A DNA stretch of 64,000 nucleotides from Sphingobium sp. CECT 9361 (GTDB taxonomy: Bacteria; Pseudomonadota; Alphaproteobacteria; Sphingomonadales; Sphingomonadaceae): the NCBI RefSeq assembly GCF_918741285.1, contig NZ_CAKKNC010000019.1, positions 24,714 to 88,713 on the forward strand. Direction: 5' to 3'. Under the pieces are notes generated by a model that was given only the letters and a program-made list of their open reading frames with translations, searched no databases and had not been told where the DNA came from. The translations under genes were made by a program, and so were the position numbers. Below are positions 51,552-60,348 of this stretch, in pieces (within the stretch, counting starts at the first letter, position 1; each line of letters opens with the position of its first letter).

Positions 51552-52429
51552 GACTTCGCTCCTTTGAGCCAGGCCTCGAGGAACTGCTTGGGTCGGTAGC
51601 CCTCGAGCACCGCGCCGTCGCTGCGAACGATGACTGGCGTCCCGCTAAGACCATGCTGATGTGCGAACTTCTCGTTCGCATCGAGCCCCTTGGTGTCACA
51701 GGACGCTCCGCTTTTGAACGGCTCTCCAGCATAAGCAGCGTGCAGCGCCTGCTCCTGGTTCCTAGCGCAGTAGACACGATCGGCGACATCTCGGCTGCCC
51801 AGAACCGAGATCGGCCGCTCGACCACCCGCACGTTCATGCTGCGCAGCACGGATGTCAGCGCGCGACAATAGCCGCAGCGGAAATCGGTGAAGACCGTGA
51901 CGGTTTCGGCCGCAGCCTTGTTGCCCCAGACAATTGCGCCCTCCTTGGGAAGGCCCGCAAGGGACAGCATCGTCGGCTTCGACGGGAGCGACGTCTTTCT
52001 GACACCCGTCGCGGGCGAACGGATATCGGCCGATTCCTCCGGCTCGCCCGTGGCAGCAGCGGCATTCGCCTTGGCCGCGCCGCCAACGAGCATGTCGGGG
52101 TTGATCTCGAGCAGGCGCGCGGCCGTTATATCCTGCCGCGTTTGCATGTCGTAAACCCGGCCGATGACCAGATATCGCGCGCCGCTATCGACATAGAACA
52201 GGTTGGAGCCGGCGGTTATCTCACAGAGCCCGGTGATCTTGCCGCAGTCGATCGCGTTGATCGGGGTCATCGGCAACCGCGTCTTGAGCAGAAGGCGAAC
52301 CTTGTCCTCGGGCTTTTGAACGTCGGCTGCAAGCGCGATGCCGGCGACGCTCAATATCGTGGCTGCGAGCATCAGGCTTGACGGCCGTGCCAAAGTGCGA
52401 AGGCCGCCTGAACGATCAATTGCGAACAT
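51548..52429 (-). CDS. dsbC: DsbC-family thiol:disulfide isomerase
   Basis: 293 aa from MFAIDRSGGLRTL with GGAGGGTGTAT right before the ATG. Signal peptide (SSLMLAATILSVAGIALA), N-terminal dimerisation-type domain, and thioredoxin domain with FTDFRCGYCRALT (CGYC) plus the cis-Pro loop LSGTPVIVRSDG. Probably folds the Cys-rich TraN, TraU and TraH. Overlaps traB by 14 nt. A DsbC in this position is common in F-type operons. Confidence 0.9.
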   Translation of the reverse strand: MFAIDRSGGLRTLARPSSLMLAATILSVAGIALAADVQKPEDKVRLLLKTRLPMTPINAIDCGKITGLCEITAGSNLFYVDSGARYLVIGRVYDMQTRQDITAARLLEINPDMLVGGAAKANAAAATGEPEESADIRSPATGVRKTSLPSKPTMLSLAGLPKEGAIVWGNKAAAETVTVFTDFRCGYCRALTSVLRSMNVRVVERPISVLGSRDVADRVYCARNQEQALHAAYAGEPFKSGASCDTKGLDANEKFAHQHGLSGTPVIVRSDGAVLEGYRPKQFLEAWLKGAKS

Positions 52430-53738
52430 ATACACCCTCCAAGAAGACGATTTCGACGTCGACACCGGTCGGCATCTCGATGACGGGCTGGTACTGCTCG
52501 GCGCGCTCGATCAGATATTTCGAGACCATGTCGCCCGTTTGAGCCACGCCCTCGCCAAGGCCACCTTCGAGGATCTCACCCGTGGACAGCTTGTCGCGCT
52601 TGCCGTTGGTGCTGATATTGGTGCCCTGGAAAACGGAATTGGCGTTGGCCGAGAAGCCCCGACCGAAGCCCCCGGCGAGACCCGCGATGAAGGCCTGCGT
52701 GACCAGAGAACCCTCGCGCGATACGACACGGCCGCGAACCCCGGTTTTGCCGCCAAAGGCGATGAATCCCTTGACCTCGGAGACGGCATACCGCCCGCCC
52801 GGCTGCGGGCAGGTCATCTTCTGCAGCTTGACGTAAACCTTCTCGCTCGAGAGATCGCCGCGCGCCGCGCCGTTGATAAGGCAACCTTCGATCTTGGTCG
52901 TGAGGAGCCTGCCATTCTGGTAGACCGACCGCGCAGGCCCGGTGACACGAAGAACGACGGGCAGCGGGTCGGTCTGGCTGTTGACGCCCGCGCTCGCATC
53001 CACCCCCACGATGACCTTCGCCGACGCGAAACTGTTCGGCGGCAGGTAGTTGATGCTGTCGGTATAAACCGTGTTGCCCTTGGCCACCTTCGATGCCGTG
53101 CCGGTATCGGCCGTCGAGAAGCTGACCATCTTGACCTCGCTCCCCCGCCCCATGTCGGCGAGGCGGGCACCAGGCGCGCCGTCGGGGCGTTGGTATGCTT
53201 GCGCTCCGCTTGGTCCGTACATCGCGCCAGGACCAGGAACCGGGGGAGGCGCGGTGCGCTTGTCGGCGATCTGCCGCTTTAGCTGATCGTTCTCGGCCTG
53301 ATAGGCGGACAGGACGCGCGCGCCATCGGCCTGCATCGACTGGTTCTGGCCCTTCAGAAGCTCGATCTGCTGCGCCAGCTGGTCCATGCGCTGTTGCTGC
53401 GAGTTGACCGACTTGAGCTGGTTCTCAGTCGACTGGAAGCGGTTCTCGGAGAGCGCCATCCATTCCTGCTGGGAGAGATTGCGATTGACGAGATCATTTG
53501 TCGAAACCTCGACCTTGGTGACACCATCATCAGCGACCTTGGTCTTGTCCTCGCTGCCGCCGAAGATCCAGAAGGACGACGCGACAAGGCCGACACCAGC
53601 GACGCCGGCCAGCAACAGGCGCTGCTTTTTCCGCACGGCCTCATTGGCCGACAGTTCGTTGGCGACGGGCGAAACCCCTCCCCCTTCCTCGCCATCGAGG
53701 GCTTTGCGCTTGCGTTGGAAGAGATCGGCAAAGGCCAT
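52416..53738 (-). CDS. traB: F-type T4SS protein TraB
   Basis: 440 aa from MAFADLFQRKRKAL with GGAGGTAAGGAC upstream. One transmembrane helix near the N-terminus (LLLAGVAGVGLVASSFWIFG), a coiled coil at about 95-170 (QQRMDQLAQQIELLKGQN), then the VirB10-like C-terminal channel domain (SFASAKVIVGVDASAG ... GRYAVSEVKGFIAFGGKTG). VirB10-class scaffold linking inner and outer membranes. Confidence 0.93.
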   Translation of the reverse strand: MAFADLFQRKRKALDGEEGGGVSPVANELSANEAVRKKQRLLLAGVAGVGLVASSFWIFGGSEDKTKVADDGVTKVEVSTNDLVNRNLSQQEWMALSENRFQSTENQLKSVNSQQQRMDQLAQQIELLKGQNQSMQADGARVLSAYQAENDQLKRQIADKRTAPPPVPGPGAMYGPSGAQAYQRPDGAPGARLADMGRGSEVKMVSFSTADTGTASKVAKGNTVYTDSINYLPPNSFASAKVIVGVDASAGVNSQTDPLPVVLRVTGPARSVYQNGRLLTTKIEGCLINGAARGDLSSEKVYVKLQKMTCPQPGGRYAVSEVKGFIAFGGKTGVRGRVVSREGSLVTQAFIAGLAGGFGRGFSANANSVFQGTNISTNGKRDKLSTGEILEGGLGEGVAQTGDMVSKYLIERAEQYQPVIEMPTGVDVEIVFLEGVYVRN

Positions 53739-53742
53739 GTCC

Positions 53743-54543
53743 TTACCTCCCGTTCTGCGAGACGAGGTAGGCCGTGGTGACCTTACCCGGTGCGAGCCTG
53801 GGCTCGGCGATGGAGACGGCGAGCGCACTTGCCGGAGCAACGGTCGCCTCGGTCAGCTCGACCGGCGCATCGCTCTTGTTCTCGATCCGCAGCACCTTGC
53901 CGATCAGGTCAGACCCGCGATATTCCGCGATCATCTGGACCTTGAGGTTGCCGACATAGACGGGCCTGAGCGCGCGCTGCCGCATCTCGTAGCCATCAAC
54001 GACGCTGTTAGAATACATGGCCTGGACGAGCTCGACGGCGGCATCCTGGGGCCCGGCCTTCTCAGGCGCCGCATTCTCGGCCACCTTCTCCTTTGCGATT
54101 GCTGGATTGGAGATGAAGACCTGCGCTGCCTGGTCACCGGCGACGCGGCACACGAACTTGTAGACGTAACCGCGCTTGCTGGTCGCGAAGAACGACAGCG
54201 CCGGCCTCCCAAAGCCGTCCGGAACCGACAGATATATGTCGCCTCGCACCGGCTCGTTGACGACCGAGAAATCGTCCTGCGGATTGCCCGTCGAGATCTT
54301 CGACACGGACGCGAACTCATCCTCGACGAGGCTGATCCGGGTGAGGTCCTTGGCCGACGCGGTGCAATCGACCTGACTGCTGTCCGACGCCATGATCGTT
54401 TGATCGGCCCAGGCAGGGTCCGCCATGAGAAGGACCGCCAGGCCGACCAGAGACGCCCCAATGAAGCGGCTCGCGTGGCAATAGGTGCGCGACAGGAAGG
54501 CGGCGCCGGTCACGGCGCTGCCAAGGGCATAGACCGACATCAT
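53743..54543 (-). CDS. traK: F-type T4SS secretin-like protein TraK
   Basis: 266 aa from MMSVYALGSAVTGAA, overlapping the traE stop; the frame beyond is antisense-like. Signal sequence around LVGLAVLLMADPAWA. VirB9-like pattern: DLTRISLVEDEFASV, FATSKRGYVYKFVC and a C-terminal VELTEATVAPASALAVSI. Outer-membrane core with TraV and TraB. Confidence 0.9.
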   Translation of the reverse strand: MMSVYALGSAVTGAAFLSRTYCHASRFIGASLVGLAVLLMADPAWADQTIMASDSSQVDCTASAKDLTRISLVEDEFASVSKISTGNPQDDFSVVNEPVRGDIYLSVPDGFGRPALSFFATSKRGYVYKFVCRVAGDQAAQVFISNPAIAKEKVAENAAPEKAGPQDAAVELVQAMYSNSVVDGYEMRQRALRPVYVGNLKVQMIAEYRGSDLIGKVLRIENKSDAPVELTEATVAPASALAVSIAEPRLAPGKVTTAYLVSQNGR

Positions 54544-55106
54544 TGATCCTTTTCCTTGCCGGTCGTCACCATTCCGAAGCCAACCAGCTTCAGCGAGACG
54601 CCGGAATATTCCCAGTCGAAACGGAAGGTCCGGCGTTCGTTGGACACGACTTTGTTGCCGACAATCGTGTGGAGATCGCCGGTCACCGTGGACCACAGAT
54701 TCTTGGGGTCGATCTCCATCGTCTGGATCGTGAAGAACTGCGCGATCGATGACCCGCGCTGCTCATTCACGATCTTCATGAGATCGGCTTTCAGCTTGCC
54801 CTGGGCACCAGGGGCGGTGATGTCGAGAACCGACTTCATCCAATATTCGAGGTTCTGGGGGCTCCGATCGAGCGTGAGTACCGCAGTGTCGCGCGTAATC
54901 AGCTCGAGATATTCGCGGGAAACGCCTGCGCTGCTCACCGTGAGCGGGGAACGAAGGACCGGCTGCAGGACGATTTCACGATCCCGCGTGACGGTGACAA
55001 AGAACAGCACGGCCGTCAGACTTGCGAGCGCCGCCGCGACCACCACAAGAAGATTTCGCTGTCTGAGGATGCGCTGGTTTTGCGCGTGCTGATATGTGAT
55101 TTCCAT
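54540..55106 (-). CDS. traE: F-type T4SS protein TraE
   Basis: 188 aa. TraE pattern: short cytosolic part, one helix (NLLVVVAAALASLTAVLFFV), then a VirB8-like periplasmic domain containing SAGVSREYLELITRDTAV and TFRFDWEYSGVSLKLVGF. Pilus-assembly scaffold. Only 1 nt from traL. Confidence 0.92.
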   Translation of the reverse strand: MEITYQHAQNQRILRQRNLLVVVAAALASLTAVLFFVTVTRDREIVLQPVLRSPLTVSSAGVSREYLELITRDTAVLTLDRSPQNLEYWMKSVLDITAPGAQGKLKADLMKIVNEQRGSSIAQFFTIQTMEIDPKNLWSTVTGDLHTIVGNKVVSNERRTFRFDWEYSGVSLKLVGFGMVTTGKEKDQ

Positions 55107-55107
55107 G

Positions 55108-55398
55108 TCACCCTGCCATCAAGCGAAGATAAGAGGGTGGTGTCGCCTTCATGCCGGTGAAGCCGGCAGGAAGGTGCCAATAAGCCATGTGAAGCAGCCA
55201 CGACGCCGCCCGACCTGCCTTAGCCTTTTTGAGACCCCACCAGCCTGCGCCCGCGAGCAACATGCCAATGAGAATATGCTGAGACAGGATTCCCCAGATG
55301 AATGGGATCACCATTGCGAGGAATTCATCCAGCGTCCACAGCCCGATCAGCTCGGGATCGTCCAGATGAGACGGTATGACGTACTTGTCTGCGGCCAT
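55108..55398 (-). CDS. traL: F-type T4SS protein TraL
   Basis: 96 aa. TraL signature: IPSHLDDPELIGLWTLDEFLA followed by two membrane segments (VIPFIWGILSQHILIGMLLAG) and a basic C-terminus ending YWHLPAGF...PSYLRLMAG. VirB3-like inner-membrane protein. Confidence 0.92.
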   Translation of the reverse strand: MAADKYVIPSHLDDPELIGLWTLDEFLAMVIPFIWGILSQHILIGMLLAGAGWWGLKKAKAGRAASWLLHMAYWHLPAGFTGMKATPPSYLRLMAG

Positions 55399-55456
55399 TG
55401 CACCACCCTCCCCAAAGCCCGGTCGAAGCTGCTACTTCGCCCGGCCGTTGGCCCTG

Positions 55457-55777
55457 TCAGATCGTGGCTGTCACCGTGGAGGTGACGATCGGAATACCAG
55501 TGCCGGCGCCGACGCCGACGCCGACCGGGATCGCGATCTGGCCCATGGAGAAGCGGCCCGAGGCCAGCGCGACGATGCCGCCCGCGAGCGACAGGACAGT
55601 GATGATCTTGCCGCCCGAACCCTCAAGGAAGTCGGTGAACTTCGTCAGGGCCGTGTCGAACGTGGTGTCGGCGCCGGCGAATGCCGGTCCGGCGAACAGG
55701 AGGAGCGCGAGCGCGAGTGCGGCGAGGGCGAGGATTGCCAACTCCGCGCGTCCGCTGTGTTTCAGGACAGACTGCAT
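55457..55777 (-). CDS. traA: F-type pilin TraA
   Basis: 106 aa precursor from MQSVLKHSGRAEL with GAAGGG upstream. Long leader with a hydrophobic stretch, ending GPAFA with probable cleavage before GADTTF, leaving a mature pilin of about 72 residues with two hydrophobic helices (KIITVLSLAGGIVALASG and the Gly/Val/Thr-rich end). First gene of the tra operon. The longer frame upstream lies in the repeat region and is rejected. Confidence 0.87.
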   Translation of the reverse strand: MQSVLKHSGRAELAILALAALALALLLFAGPAFAGADTTFDTALTKFTDFLEGSGGKIITVLSLAGGIVALASGRFSMGQIAIPVGVGVGAGTGIPIVTSTVTATI

Positions 55778-55882
55778 GATGGGTTTTCCCTTCAATGGAG
55801 ACGCGACGGATCCGCGCCCATTCGAAAGGTGACCCCGGGGGGAGCCCGGCTGCAACGCGAGGTTCCGGAACGTGCGGGGAAA

Positions 55883-55898
55883 GGTGAAAATTTTCACC
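55883..55898. promoter_or_regulatory. 16-bp perfect palindrome upstream of traA
   Basis: GGTGAAAATTTTCACC is a perfect dyad about 106-121 nt upstream of the traA ATG; a second, 10-bp palindrome GTTCCGGAAC sits at 55862-55871. Likely binding sites for a regulator of the tra operon. The flanking divergent HTH-like gene is a candidate. Confidence 0.6.
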
Positions 55899-55911
55899 GC
55901 GCAAGGACCTT

Positions 55912-56022
55912 CTGCCCCGGTTTCCGGGGCGCCCTGCCCCGTCGGGCAGGGCGCACTGCCCCTAATCCCGGGGCACCTCGCCCCGTGCGTCAGGGCACCC
56001 TGCCCCACATATCGGGGCGGCC
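55912..56022. repeat. five tandem 22-bp palindromic units upstream of traA
   Basis: Units at 55912-55933, 55934-55955, 55956-55977, 55978-55999 and 56000-56022 share the pattern CTGCCCC-N7-RGGGC-RCC, each with GCCCC and GGGGC arms around a 7-nt variable centre. The 22-bp period is about two helical turns, so bound proteins would line up on one face. Position 135-245 nt before traA suggests a tandem operator. They could also form RNA hairpins in a long leader. Confidence 0.7.
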
Positions 56023-56167
56023 TTTCGGTCAATTGCGATACGGTATGGATGCGAGTAGATTCGCGCTCTGGAATCGAGGTGGTTTCAGGCGTCTAGAATT
56101 CAACTAAGCTCTGCGGGTCGGCCGTTCGCCGAGGGTAAACCTATAACAGGGTGAGGGACGTGCAGGA

Positions 56168-56629
56168 ATGAGTGGGGACTCTCGCGGCTATGCTCTCGAT
56201 ATTTCAGAGCACCTTTTTCACCTGACCACCGAGAGTCTGCGCCTTCGCTCCAATGAGACCAAGCGATATCAGACACTTGCCAGCCTGGTTAACTCTCGAG
56301 CCGCCTTCAGTTGCAAAATGGAGGAGCATGATCCCGAGATAATACGCGATCACCTCGTCACGATACCGACGAAAGGCGATATCCGGATTTACCTCAGTAT
56401 CTCGCGCTCCAGCGCCGATTCACTTGTCGAAGCAAAGAAGCGACTTGGGAGCCAGATTGGATCGAATCTAACGGTCGGCGATGCGCTGTCGATACTGCTT
56501 TTTGATTACGTCGTCGAACAGAAGGCGACGCGAGTACTTGAACGGCTCGGCCTCGACGAGCCGAAAGGAAAATGCGCCGAGGCGAATGCGAACGAGTCGC
56601 AAGACGAAAATGTCGTTCGTCTCAAGTAG
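56168..56629 (+). CDS. hypothetical protein divergent from the tra operon
   Basis: 153 aa, SD GCAGGA just upstream. Soluble, mixed charged; the segment LSISRSSADSLVEAKKRLGSQ followed by GDALSILLFDYVVEQ could be a ribbon-helix-helix-like or helical domain, but no family is recognised. It lies between the repeat region and the HTH gene, so a regulatory role in transfer is inferred. Confidence 0.5.
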   Translation: MSGDSRGYALDISEHLFHLTTESLRLRSNETKRYQTLASLVNSRAAFSCKMEEHDPEIIRDHLVTIPTKGDIRIYLSISRSSADSLVEAKKRLGSQIGSNLTVGDALSILLFDYVVEQKATRVLERLGLDEPKGKCAEANANESQDENVVRLK

Positions 56630-56733
56630 TTACCGCTTCATCGTGGGGCAATGTTCGGCTCTGGACGGGGTTGCAATGGCTGTGCTGGTATGTTCTCCTC
56701 TTCGAGTCCGAGCGGAATACAGGGGGCCAGGCA

Positions 56734-57261
56734 ATGTCATCCCTTGCCAGGATAGAGGCAACAGCGGCGACCGCATTAGCGGTTGACGATGCGCAGCGGG
56801 ATTACATTCCAATGATCCTTCAGGCGATGGCCGAGAAGGACACAGGTCAACGCAAGCTTGCCTTGAAGACGGGCATCAGCAAGACCCGCCTCGCCCTTAT
56901 TCTGCATCACGATCCAGCCAAGCGCGCCGCCATGACGCTGGTCGAATTCCAGACGGTCCTGCACGCGTTGGACATAAACATTATCCAAGCCATCATTCGC
57001 GTAGAGGCTTTTCGCGACCAGGAGCTCCTGCACGACGCGCGCTACGCGACCCTGATTGCAATGCTCAGCGAAATGTTCAGAGGTCTGCCTTCAATGCTGG
57101 TCGCAGCCCTCGAAGAAATTGAAGGGATGGATGGCTCCGAAGTCCGACGAGAATGGGCCGGGCCACTGCAAGCAGCGGTGGTCCAAAGGCTGGTCAAGGA
57201 AGTCAGTTCCGTTCTCGTTCGCAGAGCCAATCTTTCAGAAATAGCCAACCTCGCAATATAG
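56734..57261 (+). CDS. HTH (XRE-like) regulator next to the tra operon
   Basis: 175 aa from MSSLARIEATAATAL; the longer frame to 56572 overlaps the previous gene. A helix-turn-helix of the XRE/Cro kind is plausible at GQRKLALKTGISKTRLALIL...TLVEFQTVLHALDINI. The C-terminal half is helical and may dimerise. Divergent from traA and close to its palindromic repeats. Followed by a strong terminator. Confidence 0.6.
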   Translation: MSSLARIEATAATALAVDDAQRDYIPMILQAMAEKDTGQRKLALKTGISKTRLALILHHDPAKRAAMTLVEFQTVLHALDINIIQAIIRVEAFRDQELLHDARYATLIAMLSEMFRGLPSMLVAALEEIEGMDGSEVRREWAGPLQAAVVQRLVKEVSSVLVRRANLSEIANLAI

Positions 57262-57266
57262 CGACC

Positions 57267-57290
57267 AAGCCCCGACGGGCTTTTTTTTTG
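57267..57290 (+). terminator. rho-independent terminator
   Basis: AAGCCC-CGAC-GGGCTT hairpin followed by nine T residues, 6 nt after the stop of the HTH gene on the plus strand. Also close to the 3' end of the convergent transglycosylase gene. Confidence 0.85.
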
Positions 57291-57358
57291 TCGCGTTTTC
57301 CCTAATGACACGAACAACAATCCATTATTCGCTGGAACGCCGTCAAGAAACCGACACC

Positions 57359-58351
57359 TCAAAAGGTCGACACGGTGGCCGAACGCCCGAAGCGAGCGCG
57401 CTGGACCGACGGCGCGGGCGATGACGGTGTCTGAACCGTGCCAACTCTCGAGAGCCCGCTCAATCGAGACCAGTTCAGGAGAATATCGTCGACATAGGCT
57501 TGGGTCTCGGCAATCCGCGGTACGAGGCCGTTGCGCACCCTGCCCGGTCCCGCGTTGTAGGCCGCGAGCGCCAAGTGGTATTGACCGAACCGATCAAGCT
57601 GCTCGCGCAGATATTTGGCTCCGCCTCGCAGGTTATCCGCGACATTGTAGCGATTTACACCCAGGCCCACTGCCGTGTCCGGCATGAGCTGGGTCAAGCC
57701 GAAGGCGTTCTTCGGGGAATAGACGCCAGATTGATAGCGGCTCTCACGGATGATCATCGCATCGAACAGGCCGACCGGGATGCCGTACTGGCAGGCGATG
57801 TTGCTCATCATCGAATAGTAGTTCTGCCGACGATATTCGGTGTCGGCCGTGAGGAAGCCGCTAGGTCGATAGCCGGCGGCGATGCAGCCAGGCACATAGC
57901 GGTTAACTGCGGCCGCAAACACCGGCCCGCCCCTCATCCATGCCGGAATCGGCATCGAAGATACCGAAGGGATCGTATAGCCTGCGACGGGCGCTGCGCC
58001 GAGCTGGGCTACCCCGACATGCGCGAACGGATCATCGTCGTCGGCGGCTGCCTGCGCCGCTGAAGGAGTCCGAGGGGTGAAGCTGTTGGCCATCTGAAAT
58101 TCGACCCATCGCCGGCTGAGATCATGCACCCGAAATTCCCCCAGCACCACCCCAATGTCGACCGACGGTTTGGTTTCCACCCCTCGTCCTGCGTCCGGCC
58201 CCGGCGATTCGGCCGACGCTGGTGCTGGCGTGGCGCCCGTCATCGAGATCAACTGCACGGAGCGAACGGCTTTTCTATCCTGAGGCGCCGCCTGCAGCAT
58301 CGACGCGCTGCCCATCAGGATTGCTACACCGCAAAGAAGATAAGACCTCAT
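57359..58351 (-). CDS. lytic transglycosylase (SLT domain) of the transfer system
   Basis: 330 aa with a signal peptide (LLCGVAILMGSASMLQAA). C-terminal SLT/Goose-type lysozyme domain from about residue 165: catalytic Glu in AMIIRESRYQSGVYS, then NAFGLTQLMPDTAVGLGV and HLALAAYNAGPGRVRNG. Cuts peptidoglycan to let the T4SS through, the role of VirB1 or P19. N-terminal about 150 residues unassigned. Convergent with the terminator. Confidence 0.88.
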   Translation of the reverse strand: MRSYLLCGVAILMGSASMLQAAPQDRKAVRSVQLISMTGATPAPASAESPGPDAGRGVETKPSVDIGVVLGEFRVHDLSRRWVEFQMANSFTPRTPSAAQAAADDDDPFAHVGVAQLGAAPVAGYTIPSVSSMPIPAWMRGGPVFAAAVNRYVPGCIAAGYRPSGFLTADTEYRRQNYYSMMSNIACQYGIPVGLFDAMIIRESRYQSGVYSPKNAFGLTQLMPDTAVGLGVNRYNVADNLRGGAKYLREQLDRFGQYHLALAAYNAGPGRVRNGLVPRIAETQAYVDDILLNWSRLSGLSRVGTVQTPSSPAPSVQRARFGRSATVSTF

Positions 58352-58460
58352 TTTCGGCCTCCCGAAACCGCCATTTCGAAAGTGGGGATCGACAGAACGG
58401 GATTGTCAATCCCGCCGACCTGAGTGAGAATCCCCTATTCCTCCTCCGAAAGGGTCGTTC

Positions 58461-59756
58461 ATGTGGTTGATCGATCGCCATGGCGACGGGCGCAGTGCGC
58501 GCCGAATCCCCCTCCCCGACCCTGTCAGGTCGGCTCTGGTCCGATGGTACGCCGGCGAGGGCTCCCGAGGGGACGAGGAAGCGGGCATCATGTTGGTCCA
58601 GCAAGCCCGGATTGGCGGTAAGTGGATCGCATGTGACTGCCGGGACGACGACACGGCGCCACCCATCCTGACCCCTGCCTTTCTCTCCGAGGCGGAGACC
58701 TATTATCTGCGCCGCCTCACCAGCTCGAAGCGCCCCGAACACCAACCCGATTGCCCGTTCTTCCGCGATCAGGTGACGAACCGCATCACCGAGATCCGTA
58801 CTCATCAGACACCGGCGGATCCTCCCACAGGCTATTTCGAGGTTTTGCGGCCCGCTCCCGAGAAGCTGGCCCAGCGACCGGAGGAAGACACAAGCGACGA
58901 TCGGACCCGACATGCTTCGGTGCCCCGCCTTGCGCGGCTGCTATGGCGACTTCTCGACGTGGCGGGCCTCAACCTCTGCGCGCCGTTGTCGCATGATCTG
59001 GTCGACCATTCCATCAGCGACGAGTTCAAGGCGCTCACCGCGGCCGCGGGTAAGATCGAGATCGCGCCTGGCATCGAGCTCGGTCGAGCGCTGTGGACCC
59101 ACGCCAAGGCGCTTCACAGCAACCGCGTTTATGCCGGACTTCGCGAGCTGTCTCGAAACTGGCCGCGAGGCCATGCGCCCCAAGCGTTCCTTACCCTCTT
59201 CTCGCCCGCGTTCAAAGGAGCGCAAGTCATCGTTCAAGGGTGCGAGCCCGTCGTGATCGCCAATCGGGTTCAATCCCCGTCTGTGCGGGGAAATCCGATC
59301 AAGGGCCCCTATCTTGTCATCGTCGTGGCGGGCGAATATCCCGAAGCGCACGGCTACGCGCCTTTGCGAGCCTATGCCCAGCCGATCTATTCGGGCAGGC
59401 GCTTCATTCCCGTCGATTCAGAGTTTGAGCGGACCGTTTTGCGCGAGCTGCTGGCGGCACGGCACTATTTCGATCGGGACGGGATCGACATCGCGATCGA
59501 GAAGCCCGTCTTTGACAAGCTGACGCCGATCGGCGCCTGCAGGCCGGATTTCGTCCTCGAGGCTCGCTCACGCTCCACGGGCGAGATCCGGCAGCTCGTC
59601 GTGGAAGCAATGGGCTTCGAGGATGAGGATTATAAGGCATCGAAGGCCGTCACGCATCCACGAATGGCGCAGATCGCCCCGGTGGTCAGCATCACGCCGG
59701 CACATCTCCACGAGGGCCATGTCCGCGCCATTCTGACTGGCGCGCTCAACGCTTAA
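58461..59756 (+). CDS. hypothetical with nuclease-like C-terminal core
   Basis: 431 aa soluble protein, SD GAAAGGG before the ATG. Contains a Cys-rich patch (CDCRDDD...CPFF). The C-terminal part reads CRPDFVLEARSRSTGEI then LVVEAMGFEDEDYKASK, a D...E-x-x pattern like the PD-(D/E)xK-type cores in plasmid proteins of the DUF1173 kind, though the usual Lys is replaced (VEAMG). Divergent from the transglycosylase. Function unknown; nuclease activity uncertain. Confidence 0.55.
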   Translation: MWLIDRHGDGRSARRIPLPDPVRSALVRWYAGEGSRGDEEAGIMLVQQARIGGKWIACDCRDDDTAPPILTPAFLSEAETYYLRRLTSSKRPEHQPDCPFFRDQVTNRITEIRTHQTPADPPTGYFEVLRPAPEKLAQRPEEDTSDDRTRHASVPRLARLLWRLLDVAGLNLCAPLSHDLVDHSISDEFKALTAAAGKIEIAPGIELGRALWTHAKALHSNRVYAGLRELSRNWPRGHAPQAFLTLFSPAFKGAQVIVQGCEPVVIANRVQSPSVRGNPIKGPYLVIVVAGEYPEAHGYAPLRAYAQPIYSGRRFIPVDSEFERTVLRELLAARHYFDRDGIDIAIEKPVFDKLTPIGACRPDFVLEARSRSTGEIRQLVVEAMGFEDEDYKASKAVTHPRMAQIAPVVSITPAHLHEGHVRAILTGALNA

Positions 59757-59780
59757 TCCTCTACAGCGCTGCGGTGGCCG

Positions 59781-60056
59781 TCAGCCCCATGACATCGAGG
59801 CGGCGAAAGCGCCCACGATGCCGAGGGTGACGGGCGTCGATATGAAATAGAGCTTCTGCCAGCGCCACCAGGTCTTTGGCAGGAAGAGAGCAGCGGAGCC
59901 GAAAGAATCGATATTTGTCCACGCGCGCTCGCGGTAGATTTCGATAAATGTGGTTGCGACCGACAAAATGACCGCGATGCCGCAACACAGGCCTGCGGCG
60001 ACGTAAAGAGCGATCCAGTTCGCGATCTCGACCTGTGTCAGATGCGCCATGATCAT
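59781..60056 (-). CDS. small two-pass membrane protein
   Basis: 91 aa with hydrophobic segments IALYVAAGLCCGIAVILSVAT and STPVTLGIVGAFAASMSWG. Convergent with the gene ending at 59756. A slightly shifted frame at 59761-59988 is judged non-coding because it lacks membrane or other structure. Function unknown. Confidence 0.55.
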   Translation of the reverse strand: MIMAHLTQVEIANWIALYVAAGLCCGIAVILSVATTFIEIYRERAWTNIDSFGSAALFLPKTWWRWQKLYFISTPVTLGIVGAFAASMSWG

Positions 60057-60348
60057 GCCATCACCTTTGCGACGACTCGCCAGATTTGCACCCGGCGTGT
60101 GTCGGCCCCGCCTGACGTCCCTGCCCTGCCCTCCTCTACCCCATCATGGTGAGCAAGGCCTTAATTGTCGACGTAAAGGCAAAAGCATCAGCCGGTATGA
60201 TTTTTCTTGCCGCCAAACGGCAACATTCCATCGCATAATCGCCGATAAATCAAGGGTCGGAGAACTACATATTGCGTTGCACAACGTGAATGAGGCTAGG
60301 TGAAGCGGATGTTGCGCCGGGATCACCGACCTCCAGGCGGATAGAGCT
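60057..60348. other. intergenic stretch, no supported gene
   Basis: About 290 nt. Short open frames only, without ribosome-binding sites or recognisable products. Confidence 0.45.

Noticed and set aside
55912..56022. Possible CRISPR array
   Set aside because: Repeats are 22 bp with only 7 variable bases in the middle, no spacers of usual length and no cas genes.
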